Shown in pieces: positions 33,689 through 45,039 of a DNA stretch of 64,000 nucleotides. A program made the position numbers and the translations under genes. Location of the stretch: contig CM043942.1 of assembly GCA_014529385.2 (NCBI GenBank), positions 9,302,001 through 9,366,000 on the forward strand, given 5' to 3'. Position 1 is the stretch's first letter, and every line of letters begins with the position of its first letter. The notes under the pieces were generated by a model. The model had not been told where the DNA came from. It ran no database searches and saw only the letters and a list, made by a program, of their open reading frames with translations. Origin of the DNA: Adiantum capillus-veneris. Lineage: Eukaryota; Streptophyta; Polypodiopsida; Polypodiales; Pteridaceae.

Positions 33689-33964
33689 GTGCTATATAGC
33701 ACAAATCGTAGAAGACTATAAGGAACATGTTATGTAGAAAACGACGCTGACAAAAATTTTGCACAAAATGACAAAATAGCCTGTGCAGTACTGCCTATAG
33801 TGGAAACGGAGGCCGAAGTGAGCCCAAATCAAAAATCTTAGCAGACCGAGCTCGCCCAAAATATTTGTCGACTTGTGAACGCTCGCCAAAGCTCACTGAA
33901 ATTGGAGAAAGTGAGCAGGCATGTACTGGAGCAGCTGGCAACTAAGCCCGGGAGGGCGCGACCT

Positions 33965-33976
33965 GCTTTGATACCA
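33965..33976 (-). other. Primer-binding site of copia element (iMet-like)
   Basis: Minus-strand TGGTATCAAAGC, one mismatch to the iMet PBS, two bases after the LTR end. Confidence 0.8.
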
Positions 33977-33978
33977 AT

Positions 33979-34204
33979 TGTTGGAATTAGGGTCGTAGAG
34001 AAACACACAGCTTGGAGAAGACGAAGGAAGCTCAAGGCACACAATAGAGAGTGTGTAACTTAGTGTGCAATGGAAAGATAGATAGCCCTAGAGTGATGGG
34101 CATATATATAACGCACGGGGGAAAAAAACCTCCTAAAGAGGGAAAAAATGCCCCGGCGGTCCTAGTGTGTTCACACATGTCACTACCACATGTATATGGT
34201 AACA
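33979..34204 (-). mobile_element. Copia 5' LTR (226 bp)
   Basis: On its own strand it runs TGTTACCATATA...TTCCAACA. A TATATATA box lies near 34107-34116. It ends where gypsy LTR copy F resumes. Confidence 0.7.
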
Positions 34205-35287
34205 ATAATTAGTTAAACTAATTATTTGAGTTTAAGATAATTATCATGAGTGTATTAAGATGTATTTATCTCTGATAATTATCTCAAAGAATTTTGAATT
34301 AATTTGATTATTTCTCCCTTTACTTTTCTCTTAAAAACAGTGTAATTTTGCTTAAATAATTATAATACTCAAAAAATTAAAAGATAATTTTCCTAGCATA
34401 ATGATAGTCTAACACAGCTTTGATAATTATCTCATCTTAATCTAAATTTTATTAGTATAAATATCATTAATTTATGGTTAAAATGAGTAATTTCAGTCGT
34501 AATATAATATAATAACTAACTAGCTTAGTGTTCCTAGGCTTAATCTCAATAATCAGCAGAGAATTTTAAATTAGGAGGGAATTTTATAGTATACATAGGT
34601 TTAATCTTCAATCTATTAAGAAAAATGTAAATAGGTTAACATAGTTTTACTGATCAAAAAAAGTTAGTGCTAATTACCCTTGATTAACCAACTAGAGCTT
34701 TGCTCTCTAGTGATTTCTGCGTAGAGGTCCCTCTAGATGAGAGAGAATGTATCAAGGCTTCAAGTCTGTCCGAAATTGTGAAGCAAGGGGTCCTATTTAT
34801 AGGTTTCCGGCACTCAGAAGCTCTCATAGGGTGAAAAAAGCAGTTGCTTGCAGCTCAAGCAGCCCCCAGGCTCAAGATGGTGCCCCCTGCTACTAATTCT
34901 GTCTTGGGCAGGTTCATTACTGCCCAACACAGCCCCTCTAGCTTCCAGAATCCATTCCTGCTATTTTTTCTGACTTTTAATGATTAAACTTGGAAATATC
35001 TGCAATTTCTAGAACCTTAGGATAAAAAGTCTTTAGCAGTAATAATTAAACCATTCAATTTTACTTAACTACTTAAATTCATAGTGTAACCTTTCAGAGC
35101 TCGTAACTTTTCCAGATTTTATCAAAATTCGATTCTAAAAAATTCTAACCCTAGTAAAGCTCTGGTTACGGTTCCAAAAATACCAATATTTGTCATAATT
35201 GGATCATTCTACAGTGTTTTCTCAACAGCCAACTTAATTTGATCGGCTTGTACAACTTCTAAGGTTTCAGAAACTGGAAACCTTACA
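34205..35287 (-). mobile_element. Long gypsy LTR fragment, copy F
   Basis: Matches the upper end of solo LTR E: AT-rich units, TTTCTGCGTAG, GGCAGGTT, CGTAACTTTTCCAG, and the terminal GGAAACCTTACA at 35287. The rest was cut by the copia insertion. Confidence 0.75.
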
Positions 35288-36150
35288 ATCACCCCAGCTT
35301 AAGATATTGAGATGTCCTCATCTCAACCGAATTTGGGGAAATCTTTGAAAAGTGATACTTTGTCCTCCCATGTGGTGTCTCAGTGGGGCAGTCCTTCCAT
35401 TTTACTCAATGTTCTCTGACTACTCTGTTTCACAGACTCTTTCCCTAGTTAGAGTTATTTGCTAGTCAACTTTTCTCCCAAGAAACTCTCAGTTGAGCTC
35501 ATCTTAAAAACCTTTACAAACCATTTGTATCATCTCAAAACCCAGATTAAATCCATTCTATAAAAGATCCATTTATCCACCTTGTCAACATGAACGCACT
35601 CGGTCTAATTGACCACTCAGAGCAATTAGCGTTCGACAAGTATCATGTAGTACAACTTTGCCAATCTGAACGCGCTCGGTGTGTTCTTGCCATTCTGAAC
35701 AATCTGCATTCGGCACAAGCTTCCACCATTGCACCAGAGGTACGCTCTCTGTGCTCAAACCTGGTTGACCAACAATATGTAAAGGTTTTTAAGAAGTATC
35801 ATACCAAGAGTTCTTTTCGGCTTCCTATTAGTCTCGTACCTTAATACCTTCATATCTAGGTCATTTTCCAAGGAAGGCTATCGTGTGCACAAAGTATGTG
35901 AGTTGGTTTCTTGATAACCATCTCATTCTCAAGATTCAAATTCTTTTCTTACTATCGAGAACCTCTGCCTCATTTGCTAGTTCAACCCTTAATTTTTTTG
36001 ATTGAATGCTAATTTAACTTTAGACTCCTTAAGTAATTTTGGGAAAGGAAATAATGTATACTATTATAGTATATAAGTAACTCAGAGTTTTACATTATCG
36101 ACTTATAGTAATTTACAAAACTGCCTATAGTTGTTGAGCTCTAGGATTAC
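35288..36150 (+). repeat. Dispersed repeat with an inverted copy at 41210-41720
   Basis: Shares CACCAGAGGTACNCNCTCTGTGCTC, GGTTTCTTGATAAC and ACCCTTAATTT blocks with the reverse complement of 41210-41720. No ORF beyond short frames. It is probably retroelement sequence of the long-LTR gypsy family. Confidence 0.5.
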
Positions 36151-36432
36151 TAAGTGTAGCCAAGCAAGTGGCTCTTTTATCTTCCCATTCATAAGGTGAA
36201 TATTTACAAGGATAGCCTTACAAAAGAGGCTTAAGGTATCTCATCCTAACTTGTTGTAAACTTTTGCGGCCTTTAAAGAATCCGTATAGCTGGCTGACTT
36301 GGAATATGGTGATACAAATGATAGGTGTTTGTAGTCAGATTTCTACGATCTTTTAACTGATTGGTATAACAGTTCTTATACTCATTGAAAAGCGGAAAGT
36401 AAATCAAGATCCAAATTCTTAGGGGTATTCTT

Positions 36433-37786
36433 AGAAAAGAATAGACCTTTACCATTGACAATGGCTTGGGTCTATAGCCTTAGAAGAAGACCTAGTCCTA
36501 TCTCGCAGCGGAAACAGGACAACGTATTACAAGTCCAAAAAAACTATTTCGGCCCTATATCTTCTACAAATTGGGCTAAGGTATCCTCAACCAACGCCTT
36601 TTTCCCCCTAACATATGTGAGGGTACAGCCATTGGTGGACTCCTCTTCCAAGCGAAGATGTTTTCCAAACGTTTTTAGTGCGCGGGGATGGATAGTTACC
36701 TGACTAATCAAGTCCACCCGTGCATGATTGCCAACCTTAGTCAATCCCCACTTACCACCCCGCACTCACACATGATTCATTTATTTTCTAATTACTATCA
36801 CATTGTTTTAACATTTAAAATAATGGTTTCTTTTAACGTTTCGTCACAATAATTCCTTCAATCAAGTATAAAGATAGTATTGAAAAGAATTCTTTTGACA
36901 AATAGACATCTTTAAACTTAAGACAGGGTACTGTCAATCAAAACATTGTCCATAATAACCATGACCAACACTCTTCTTGTCTCAAGACCACCTGAGGGTG
37001 AAAAAACGGCACCCATTCCTTATTCACAATCCGGAGTGGATGAACCCTCACCCAAGGTTCCGAGTGCCCATACACCAAACCAGTTGCCCATACAACCGGG
37101 CAGCTCCCCTAGGATAAAAACGGTATCCTAACTTATGTAGAAACATCAAGACATGACACAGAGTAGAAACTCATCGTTCATGGAGGTAATCAACTTATCC
37201 GTGGCTAGACAGCCATCATTATCATCAATTTATACCAAGGAGTCGGAGGTGTCTTGAAACAAGCTGTCTTAAGAATGATCAATCATATCTTTCTAATTCA
37301 ACCAGTTTTAACCCAAACAATTCTTTCCTACATTATACACAAATGCACGTTGGAATTTACCTTTCATTTTTGGTCAATTATTCCTTTTTTGACTCTCTCA
37401 CTCCTTACGTATGCAATGCTAACTTATACTAGAACTTAAACTATTTAAAGACTTAATTGAATAATGGGAAACCCACCTGGGACTGATCGGCCATCTACTG
37501 CTGCGTTGGCGCCTGAAGACTCTCCTTTGTAGGCCTACTACTAGTCCTAGCTTCATCGTCATGCGACGCTCTAGTTCTTTTTAGAGCTCTACCCTCCTCA
37601 TTAGATGTAGGATTGGTTTGGGTCCTTTTAGGTGCCATAACTTCTTATCCTTATAAAAAGGATGTCTAATCATTAGGTAAATTATCCAAAAGCTAGACTT
37701 AACCTTTGTATCCAATTTTACCCAAATCTAGGTTAAATTTATAGTCTTAATTGGTAAATTCTTGACCTAGTAATTTCTTGGTGTAT
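36433..37786 (-). mobile_element. Long gypsy LTR fragment, copy C
   Basis: Same sequence as LTR A from the CTTTACCATTGAC block to just beyond the small exon. Truncated on both sides. It lies head-to-head with copy D. Confidence 0.78.
37495..37638 (-). CDS. LTR-embedded small ORF, likely Gag leader exon (copy C)
   Basis: 47 residues, MAPKRTQTNP to QAPTQQ, then TAG. It has the same length as copy A. A donor-like CCCAG/GTGGGT lies at 37476. In copies B and E the TAG position reads as a sense codon, so the ancestral frame probably ran into the donor. Confidence 0.5.
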   Translation of the reverse strand: MAPKRTQTNPTSNEEGRALKRTRASHDDEARTSSRPTKESLQAPTQQ

Positions 37787-38512
37787 GGGAATTTCGAACC
37801 TTGGGTGGGAGTTTATCTATTTCGGATTGTGAATAAGGAATGGGTTCTGTTTTTTCACCCTTAGGTGGTCTTGAGACAAGAAGAGTACTGGTCATGGTTA
37901 TTATGGACAATGTTTTGATTGACAATATCCTATCTTAAGTTTAAAGATGTCTTTGCTAAAAGAATGCTTTTCAATGATGTCTTTAATACTTGATTGAAGG
38001 AATCACTGCAATGGAAAGTTAAACGAAATCATTATTTTAAATGTTAAAACAATGTGATAGTAATTGGAAATGAAAGAATCATGTGTGATTGTGGGGTGGT
38101 AAATGGGGATTGACTAAGGTTGTCAATCATGGACTGATGGACCTGATTAGTCAGGTAACTATCCATCCCCGCACACTAAAATCCTTTAAAAAACTTCTTC
38201 ACTTGGAAGAGGAGTCCACCAGCCACTGTGCCCTCACATATGTTAGGGAGATAAAAGTTTTGGTTGAGGATACTTTAGCCCAACTTGTGGAATTTATAGG
38301 GCCAAAATAGTTTTGGACTTTTAAAATGTTGTCATGTTTCTGCTGTGAGACAAGACTAGGTCTTCTTCTAGGGCTATAGACCCAAGACATTGTCAATTAT
38401 AAAGGTCTATTCCTTGGATTTTTCTTGTATAGAGACTCTTATTTTTATTAGGCCTAAAGACATGTCAAGGACCCCATCCCAATTTTGGTATTGGTGAGTT
38501 GGGGATCTCACA
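37787..38512 (+). mobile_element. Long gypsy LTR fragment, copy D (5' LTR end, plus strand)
   Basis: Reverse complement of the first part of LTR A/C, ending GGGGATCTCACA next to a PBS. The left part is missing; it joins copy C directly and forms a large inverted repeat. Confidence 0.8.
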
Positions 38513-38514
38513 AG

Positions 38515-38526
38515 TGGTATCATAGC
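38515..38526 (+). other. Primer-binding site (iMet-like) of plus-strand gypsy
   Basis: TGGTATCATAGC, one mismatch to the iMet PBS, two bases after the LTR. Confidence 0.75.
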
Positions 38527-40330
38527 ATGTGTTAATAAAAGCCTTGGACCTAGGGAAAAGTTTAAAGTGTTAGGTTGACATAAGTGATCTTTTACAAATT
38601 CAATTCAAGAGGTATTTAATTGAAAAGAGGGAGAGAAAGAAAGAGAGAAATTTATCCCCATCTTTGTAGGGATATTTTCATCAAACCTATCACAAATCCA
38701 TGGATTTCAATATTAGGTTTATGAGGGTTTGCCTATCCTGATACTATTCAATGCGAAAAAGCGTAATGAAATTACTAGACAAGAGATTTTCTCCTTCCAC
38801 TTGGAGGATCAAGTGGTCAAGATCTGGTGGAATTTTCTTCATTGATGCAGAAGACTTAGGAGGTTTAGTACTAAACATAAAGAGACTCAAATGGGCTGAA
38901 TATCTTCAAGTGATTGAAGTATCATTAGGAGATTTTGAAGGTCTTTTGGAGGGCCTTTTAGAAGAGAGAGGAAAAAGCGCTCATCCAATGAAAGAAGAGC
39001 CTACGTTATGTAGAAAAATAGATTGATATTAAGAAAAATATAAAAAAGGTGTCAGTGGTTCTTGAAAGCGGACGCCTTTTCATTCAATACGAATGTCTTT
39101 TTCATGAGGTAGACGACGCTCATTTAATATGGCTTTTGTCATTTTTTAAATTTAAAAAAATCACAAAACTATCAATTGGTGTTAAAATTTGAAGCTTTTG
39201 ACTCCACCAATGCGTTCGGAACGTCCAGAAACCTAAAAAATGCCTATCTACTTGCCTCAATCTGACACCCGGAGAGGAAGAAATCGCCAAAAACCCCTAA
39301 AAAGGGGATTTTGGATCATGGCGCGCAAGGGATCATCTGGAGAATTCTAGATGAACCTTTACGCGTTGTGATCCAAATTTTCTATTTTTTGCCTCACAAC
39401 GCGTGGAGGGCCATTTGGAATTTTTTAGATGACTCCCCACGCGCCGTGAGGCAAAATCTCCTTTTTAGGGGTATTTTGACAATTTCTCCCTCTCTGGGTG
39501 TTAGATTGAGGCAAGTAGACAGACATTTTTTAAGTTTTTGGTCATTTTGGATGCATTGGCGGTGTCAAAATTTTTAAATTCTACCACCAATTGATAACTT
39601 TGTGATTTTTTAATTTCAATGATGGCGAAAGCTATATTGAATGAGAGTCGTGTACTTCATGAAAACGACACATGCATTGAATGAAAAAGTGACCGTTTTC
39701 AAAGATTTTTGAAAAGTTAGGTTCACTTTTTAGAGTATTCAATTGTCCTTTTGGATGTACGCAACAAGTGCAAGTATATTTTAAGAACATTTTCTAAAGA
39801 GAGAAATGGAATTTCTTAGAAGGCCCTCCAAATGACCTCGAAAATCTCATAATGACTTCTTTATGGGGATAGAGAATCCAGAGGAAACCTTTCTAGTAGA
39901 TGGTGTCCAAGTATCACAGAATCAGTGGTGTTTCATCAGGTGCCTAAAGTAACCTACCCAGGTATAATTAGGCCCATAGGTGTAGGCCCTAGTTTTAGTG
40001 GACCAAAAGATGTATATTTTGATCCTATATCTGATCCACCCAAAGTCCACAAGATTCTAGTATAGGATTGTTGTCACCCTTATACATAGTAGACTTTTCA
40101 TGGATTTTATTAACTCTTATACATACTATGGTTCTCACGGGTATGTTATAAGTGGTTTTGTTTATGGTTTGGTACTTTTTTCATCTAGTGTGCAACTTTT
40201 TTAACTTTGTTTTTATATGAGATCAGTTAAAAGCGTAAGTACAAGAGATTTTCATCTAGTACTAAGTTCCACTAATTCATTCCTAGGGTAATACTCGTGT
40301 AAATAGACTTTGTAATGTTACTCAAGAGAA
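38527..40330 (+). mobile_element. Gypsy leader interrupted by a foldback element
   Basis: Contains a short coding stretch LLDKRFSPSTWRIKWSRSGG shared with 20816-21415. The block 38923-39862 is absent from that copy, which shows the empty site. Confidence 0.7.
38923..39862. mobile_element. 940-bp foldback (long inverted repeat) element
   Basis: Outer inverted repeats of about 45 bp: TCATTAGGAGATTTT on the left and the complement of TCATTATGAGATTTT on the right. Inner arms continue to the centre near 39390; for example CATTCAATACGAATGTC and CCTCAATCTGACACCC on the left each match the reverse complement of the right arm. The centre holds two further small hairpins with ACGCGTTGTGATCC and CCTCACAACGCG. 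There is no coding capacity and no clear target duplication. Confidence 0.75.
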
Positions 40331-40339
40331 AAAATTACT

Positions 40340-41209
40340 AATAAAGCAAGTCCAACTCCCTACCTTCAAAGGAGAGGGACTGGATTTGGAACGAGATGCC
40401 GAAGAGTGGATAGATGCATGGACGACTATTCTAAAGCTGCATGAACTGTTTAGGAAAAGCAAACAATTTTAGGTATGTTCCGTCTCAGTGGAGATGCCAA
40501 GCTTTGGTGGAAGCAACACAGCAGAGATAATCCCACATGTAGTCCATCTTGGGAGAGAATAGAGCAGGAAATCAAAGAACGTTTTCTCCGTCATGCACAT
40601 CAGGCTATCAAGATGAATGAATTCTTTGGTCTACACCAACTAGGACTCTCTGTGGAGGAGTACTACACAAAATTTGTGTCCTTATGATGCTATGCTTCTC
40701 AGATGACAATAGAGTAGCAGATTTCCCGCTTTTGTCAAGGCCTCAATAAACCCTTGAGTACACATCTTGAAGCCATGAGGCCTACATCAATTCAAGACGC
40801 ACTTCTCAGGGCCAAGCCTCTTGTAGCTGAAGAAACCAACTCTACATGGAACTATAATGGATTTAATAACTTTAGGGGAAGATCCAAGGAAACTTTCAAC
40901 CAAGGACGTCAACAACGTGGAGTAGCTGCAGTAGCAGTGAACTTGGAGCTCACCTTCGCAAACCTTAGGTGCTATGGATGCAATCAAATGGGGCACTATA
41001 GAAATAACTGTCCTGAAGAGAAAAACCCTCAAACTTCTGTTAGAGCCATTCCTCAAAATCAAGGAGATAATCTTAGAGAAGGTAGAAATGGAGGACAAGG
41101 TAGAGGAAGAGAAGGAGGAGCTAGAGCTTATGCAATCATGGGAGAACCAACCTTAATGAATGAGGAAGATGAAAGAGCCACTCGTTGGCCACAATTAGCA
41201 GTCCTATAG
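40340..41209 (+). pseudogene. Gypsy gag
   Basis: Starts in one frame with QLPTFKGEGLDLERDAEEW and shifts near 40470 to RLSGDAKLWWKQHS, IEQEIKERFLRH and LSVEEYYTKFVSL (gag capsid). A TGA at 40685 and a TAG follow. The last open frame 40754-41209 has LLRAKPLVAEE, a CCHC knuckle CYGCNQMGHYRNNC and a Gly/Arg-rich tail. It follows the PBS at 38515 on the same strand. Confidence 0.85.
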
Positions 41210-41815
41210 CTCAACAACAATAGGAAATTTTATAAACCACTATAAACCAATAATGTAAAACTTTGAGTTACTTATAATGGTATACATCTTCCCCCCACAT
41301 TACTTAAAGAATTTAAAGTTAAGTTAGCATTCAATCAAGAAATTAAGGGTTGATCTAGCGAATGAGAAAGAGGTTTTTGATAGTAAGCCAAGAATTTGAA
41401 TCTTAAGAATGAGATAGTTATCAAGAAACCAACTCACAGTGCTTGTGCACAAAATAGCCTTCTTTGAAAAATGACCTTGAGACTAAAATAACTTTTGGTA
41501 TGATACCTCTTAGAACCCTTTACATATTGTTGGTCAAGCAGGTTAGAGCACAGAGGGGGTACCTCTGGTGCAATTGTGGAAACTTTAGGGAAAAGAATTG
41601 GACGTACAAACAGATAAAGCACTATCTCAAAAGTAGTTAAAAATGGTATTTTTGGAATCTTAAGCACAACAAACCCACGGCTATAAATTTTCAAAATTAA
41701 GTTTGGAAAAAAACTGACCCCGCTACATAAAAGACAAGATAACTGGAAGGTATCCACAAGTAGAGCATGCAAAGATACAAACCAAGTTCAATTAATCCAT
41801 ATAAATTTAAAAGGA
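41210..41815 (-). repeat. Inverted copy of the 35690-36150 repeat
   Basis: Reverse complement matches 35690-36150 and, near 41610-41720, the block at 20655-20820 (AACTTAATTTTGAAAATTTA). It interrupts the plus-strand gypsy between gag and pol. Confidence 0.55.
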
Positions 41816-42412
41816 AAGAACCTCTGATGACAAAGACGGAAGAAAAAGAAAAAAACAAAGAACTGAAACGAACCTTGAAAGAAATATGGACCACAAAAAT
41901 GGAATCATACATAGTGACAAATTGGGAAAAATCATTGTTCCAACTCATTATAAGAAATACACTTTACAAGATCGCAGGATCATTGTAGAAAGAAACCCTT
42001 GCGACAATCAATAGAACTAGGGAATTCCTATGAAGGGCCAGAGAATGCCAAATGAATTGACATTGCAAAGCTTGGAGAAGAGACAAAACTCACATACATA
42101 GCCAAGAATCTGTCGCAAGAATAAGAGGAGATTATCATAAGGACGTTAAAAGAATACATGGATGTTTTTGCATGGTTCTCAAACGTGTGGATCCTACCAT
42201 ATGCTAGCACACTATCCCTATGAGAGATGATGCTAAGCCAAGCAGACAGAGGCCATACACCTATAATGAGACCTATCAAAAAAATCAAGGAAAAGATATA
42301 GAAACTCAAGGAGACTGAGTTTATCTATGAAATAGAACACCCTGTTTGGGTATCCCAATTGTAGTGGTGCCAAAAAAGAATGGAAAACCTAGAGTGTATG
42401 TAAATCTCAAAA
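41816..42412 (+). pseudogene. Gypsy pol relic before RT
   Basis: Matches the plus-strand segment at 24376 (KELKRTLKE-type block), then RT entry sequence: EYMDVFAW, KIKEKI, IYEIEHPVWVS. Many stops. It is cut by the MITE at 42413. Confidence 0.65.
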
Positions 42413-42878
42413 CATTAGGAAGAGAATGGAGTGTAGAACGGCCTCTTTATTTGCCATGAGCTTATGGAGGTGATTAACATTCTGACAAATAGGTTTATGC
42501 CATGTGTGCAAAAATGGTGGGTGTGTAAGAGATGTGTAAGAGTGGTCAAAGGATGCACTTTCCCCCCCCAAAAAGGAGGTGGATAATTTTATGATTTTTG
42601 TCCTTCCATAACTCCTAGATATGATCTTCAATTTGAGCGGAGATCATAGATCTGCAATATACACATCGAGCTCTTTCCATAGATATGCTACATGATATGG
42701 TTTTACCCGCTAGATTTTAAATTCCATTTTGGGGAGAAACTTTGAATTCAAATAAACTATCCATTTTGCCTGTTTGAATTCAAAAGCTATCCTTTGATTA
42801 CTTTCTTAATACTAAAGGTTTGACTTCCTTAAACTGCCAAATAAAGAGGTCCTCCTAGACCCCATTCCCTTCCTAATG
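42413..42878. mobile_element. 466-bp MITE-like element
   Basis: Inverted ends of about 45 bp: CATTAGGAAGAGAATGGAGT on the left, and on the right the complement of CATTAGGAAGGGAATGGGGT, each followed by CCTCTTTATTTG. It contains no ORF. Target duplication not clear. Confidence 0.65.
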
Positions 42879-42936
42879 AGGTGAACTCTGCCACCATACA
42901 TGATAACTATCTAGCTCCCACGATACATGACACTAA

Positions 42937-43155
42937 TTGTTAGCTAGTAAGTTTGTCTTTTTTGTACACCATCAAGACTTACTCTATTTGGTGAATAACC
43001 CATGCAATACAGGTAGGATAGTAAGATGGTTTATCATCCTACTTGAATTTTACTTCACAGTTGTGGTCAAACAAGGCACTACTCATCACCAGCGGGTAGT
43101 TCACCTGCCAAGGCTTACCACGAGGGAAGCACCTAAAGGGGTAGAAGATGACTAG
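42937..43155 (+). pseudogene. Gypsy RNase H fragment
   Basis: Reads FVHHQDLLYLVNNP, RIVRWFIILLEFYFTVV, then LTTREAPKGVEDD, parallel to the RNase H at 24863-25294. Confidence 0.7.
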
Positions 43156-43165
43156 GGTTCCAAGG

Positions 43166-43298
43166 TTGCATTCAAAAATTTTATCAACCGAAATTGATCC
43201 TCTCGATTTCACGGTGGTTTCTTTGACTTCGCTTCCAGTTTCTTTCACCTTTTCCTAGAATAGTTGTTTTGCTTTCTCCCCGATTTCAGTCCATTGTT
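43166..43298 (-). pseudogene. Asp-primed gypsy gag, distal fragment
   Basis: Minus strand VKETTVKSRGSISVDKIFE matches the coiled segment of the gag at 2753-3031. Its upstream part continues at 46983 across the solo LTR. Confidence 0.7.
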
Positions 43299-44406
43299 TG
43301 TAAGGTCCCCAACCCCGCCGACACCAAAGCGGGATGGTACCATTGACAGGTCTCTAGGCCTACTAAAGTCAAAGTCCTTACACAAGAAAAATTACAGGGA
43401 ATTCACCCTTACCATTGGCAATGGTTTAGGTTTATAGCCCTAGAAGAGACCCAGTCCTGTCTCGCAGTGGAAACGGGACCCTATAAAAAGAAATTCCGGC
43501 CCTATATCTTCATCCTTTAGATTAAGGTTTCCTTAGCCAACGCTTTTTTCCCCCTAGCATATGTGAGGGCACAGCCGTTGGTGGATTCCTCGTCCAAGTG
43601 AAGAAGTTTCTATACGTTTTAGTGCGCGGGAATGGATAGTTACCTGACTAATCAAGTCCACCCGTCCATGATTGACAACCTTAGTAAATCCCCACTTACC
43701 ACCCCGCACTCACACATGATTTCTGTATTGTTTAATTACTACCACATTCTTTTCACAATTAAAACAATGATTCCTTTTAACTTTCAAAATGGCATTTCCT
43801 TAAGACAACCTTTGAAAAAAGTATTGAAGACATACTTTCAGAAAACAAACATCTTTAGACTTAAGTCAAGGTACTGTCATTTTAAAGTATCACTGACCAG
43901 TACTAACTTGTCTCAAGACCACCTATACAGGGGTGAAAAACGGCACCCATTCCTTATTTATATAAACCGGGGTGGAAAAAGTCTTCACCCAAAGTCCGGA
44001 CGTCCATACACCAAAACCAGTTGCCCATACAATTGGGCGGTTCCTGTAGGATAAACTTAAAAGTACTATCCATAAACATAAACAAGCACGGGGTAAAGAT
44101 TCCACACGTGCCGAGGTAACCGACTCCTCCATGATGGTATCTCCATCATTACTCATTACTCGGAGTAAAATATTTCCAAGGAATCAGAGGTGTCTTGAGA
44201 CAAGCTGTCTTAAGGATGGTCAAACATTTCTTTCCTAGGTCAATCAGTCATAACCTAATCATTTCTTTCCTAGTTACAATCATTGCTCGTGGGTTTCGTG
44301 GAAGTTACCTTCCATTTACAGCCAGTTTTTTCCTTCCTAACCTTACGTATGCAATGCTTAACTTAAAATGAACATTAAAAGCTATTAGTGACATAATAGA
44401 AATCCA

Positions 44407-44565
44407 CCTGGGACTGCTCGTCCATGTGTTGTGGGGCAGGTGCCCGTAGACTCTCCTCTGTGGGCCTATGGCTAGGCCCGGCTTCATGGTCATTAGTTGC
44501 TTTGTTGCGCTTGTTACATCCTCTTCTTCAGTCAAAGGATTCCCCCTGGTTCTCTTGGGATCCAT
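44407..44565 (-). pseudogene. LTR-embedded Gag leader exon, copy E (frameshifted)
   Basis: MDPKRTRGNPLTEEED, then a one-frame shift to HEAGPSHRPTEES; it reaches CCCAG/GTGGAT at 44407 without the stop seen in copies A and C. Confidence 0.5.
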
Positions 44566-45039
44566 TTCAGCAGCCTTATAAAAAGACTTAATTCATTAGA
44601 AGCTTAATTGAATAGCCTTCATTTTCCTTGTTTACCCAAAAATAAGGATTTTTGAAATAATTAGGGATCTTTAATAGTCGATTTGATAAGTTATTCCTCC
44701 TATAACTTAATTATGCTATAAGTAATCTTTTCCCACTCTTCAATAAGGATTTTGGACCTCGGTTATTTATTTGACAATTATATAAATTTATTTCCTAATT
44801 TTTCTTGTCCATTATATATACAAAAATCGGTTACTTTTGGCCAAGATAACTACCTAAACTATTTATCTAAGGTTATGATATTTATCATAGATTACTCAAG
44901 GTGTATTCCTTCTCTGGTATTGATATCAAAGGTTTTCGGTTTAATTTACTATATTTCCCTTTTTATTTTTTCCAAAATTAATGTAATTTTACTGGGATAT
45001 ATAGTTAAACTAATTTTCTAATGGTAGCATAACTACCAC

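Larger units (their letters stand above)
30081..34204 (-). mobile_element. Ty1/copia retrotransposon, 3'-truncated
   Basis: Has a 226-bp 5' LTR, PBS, gag, protease, integrase and reverse transcriptase; RNase H and the 3' LTR are absent below 30110. It is inserted in a long gypsy LTR (34205 onward). Integrase before RT gives the copia order. Confidence 0.85.

Noticed and set aside
38923-39862. Classical Mutator or hAT assignment for the foldback element
   Set aside because: The ends do not match a motif I know and no 8- or 9-bp target duplication is visible against the empty site.
44752-45021. Plus-strand ORF of 89 codons
   Set aside because: Chance frame in AT-rich LTR sequence.
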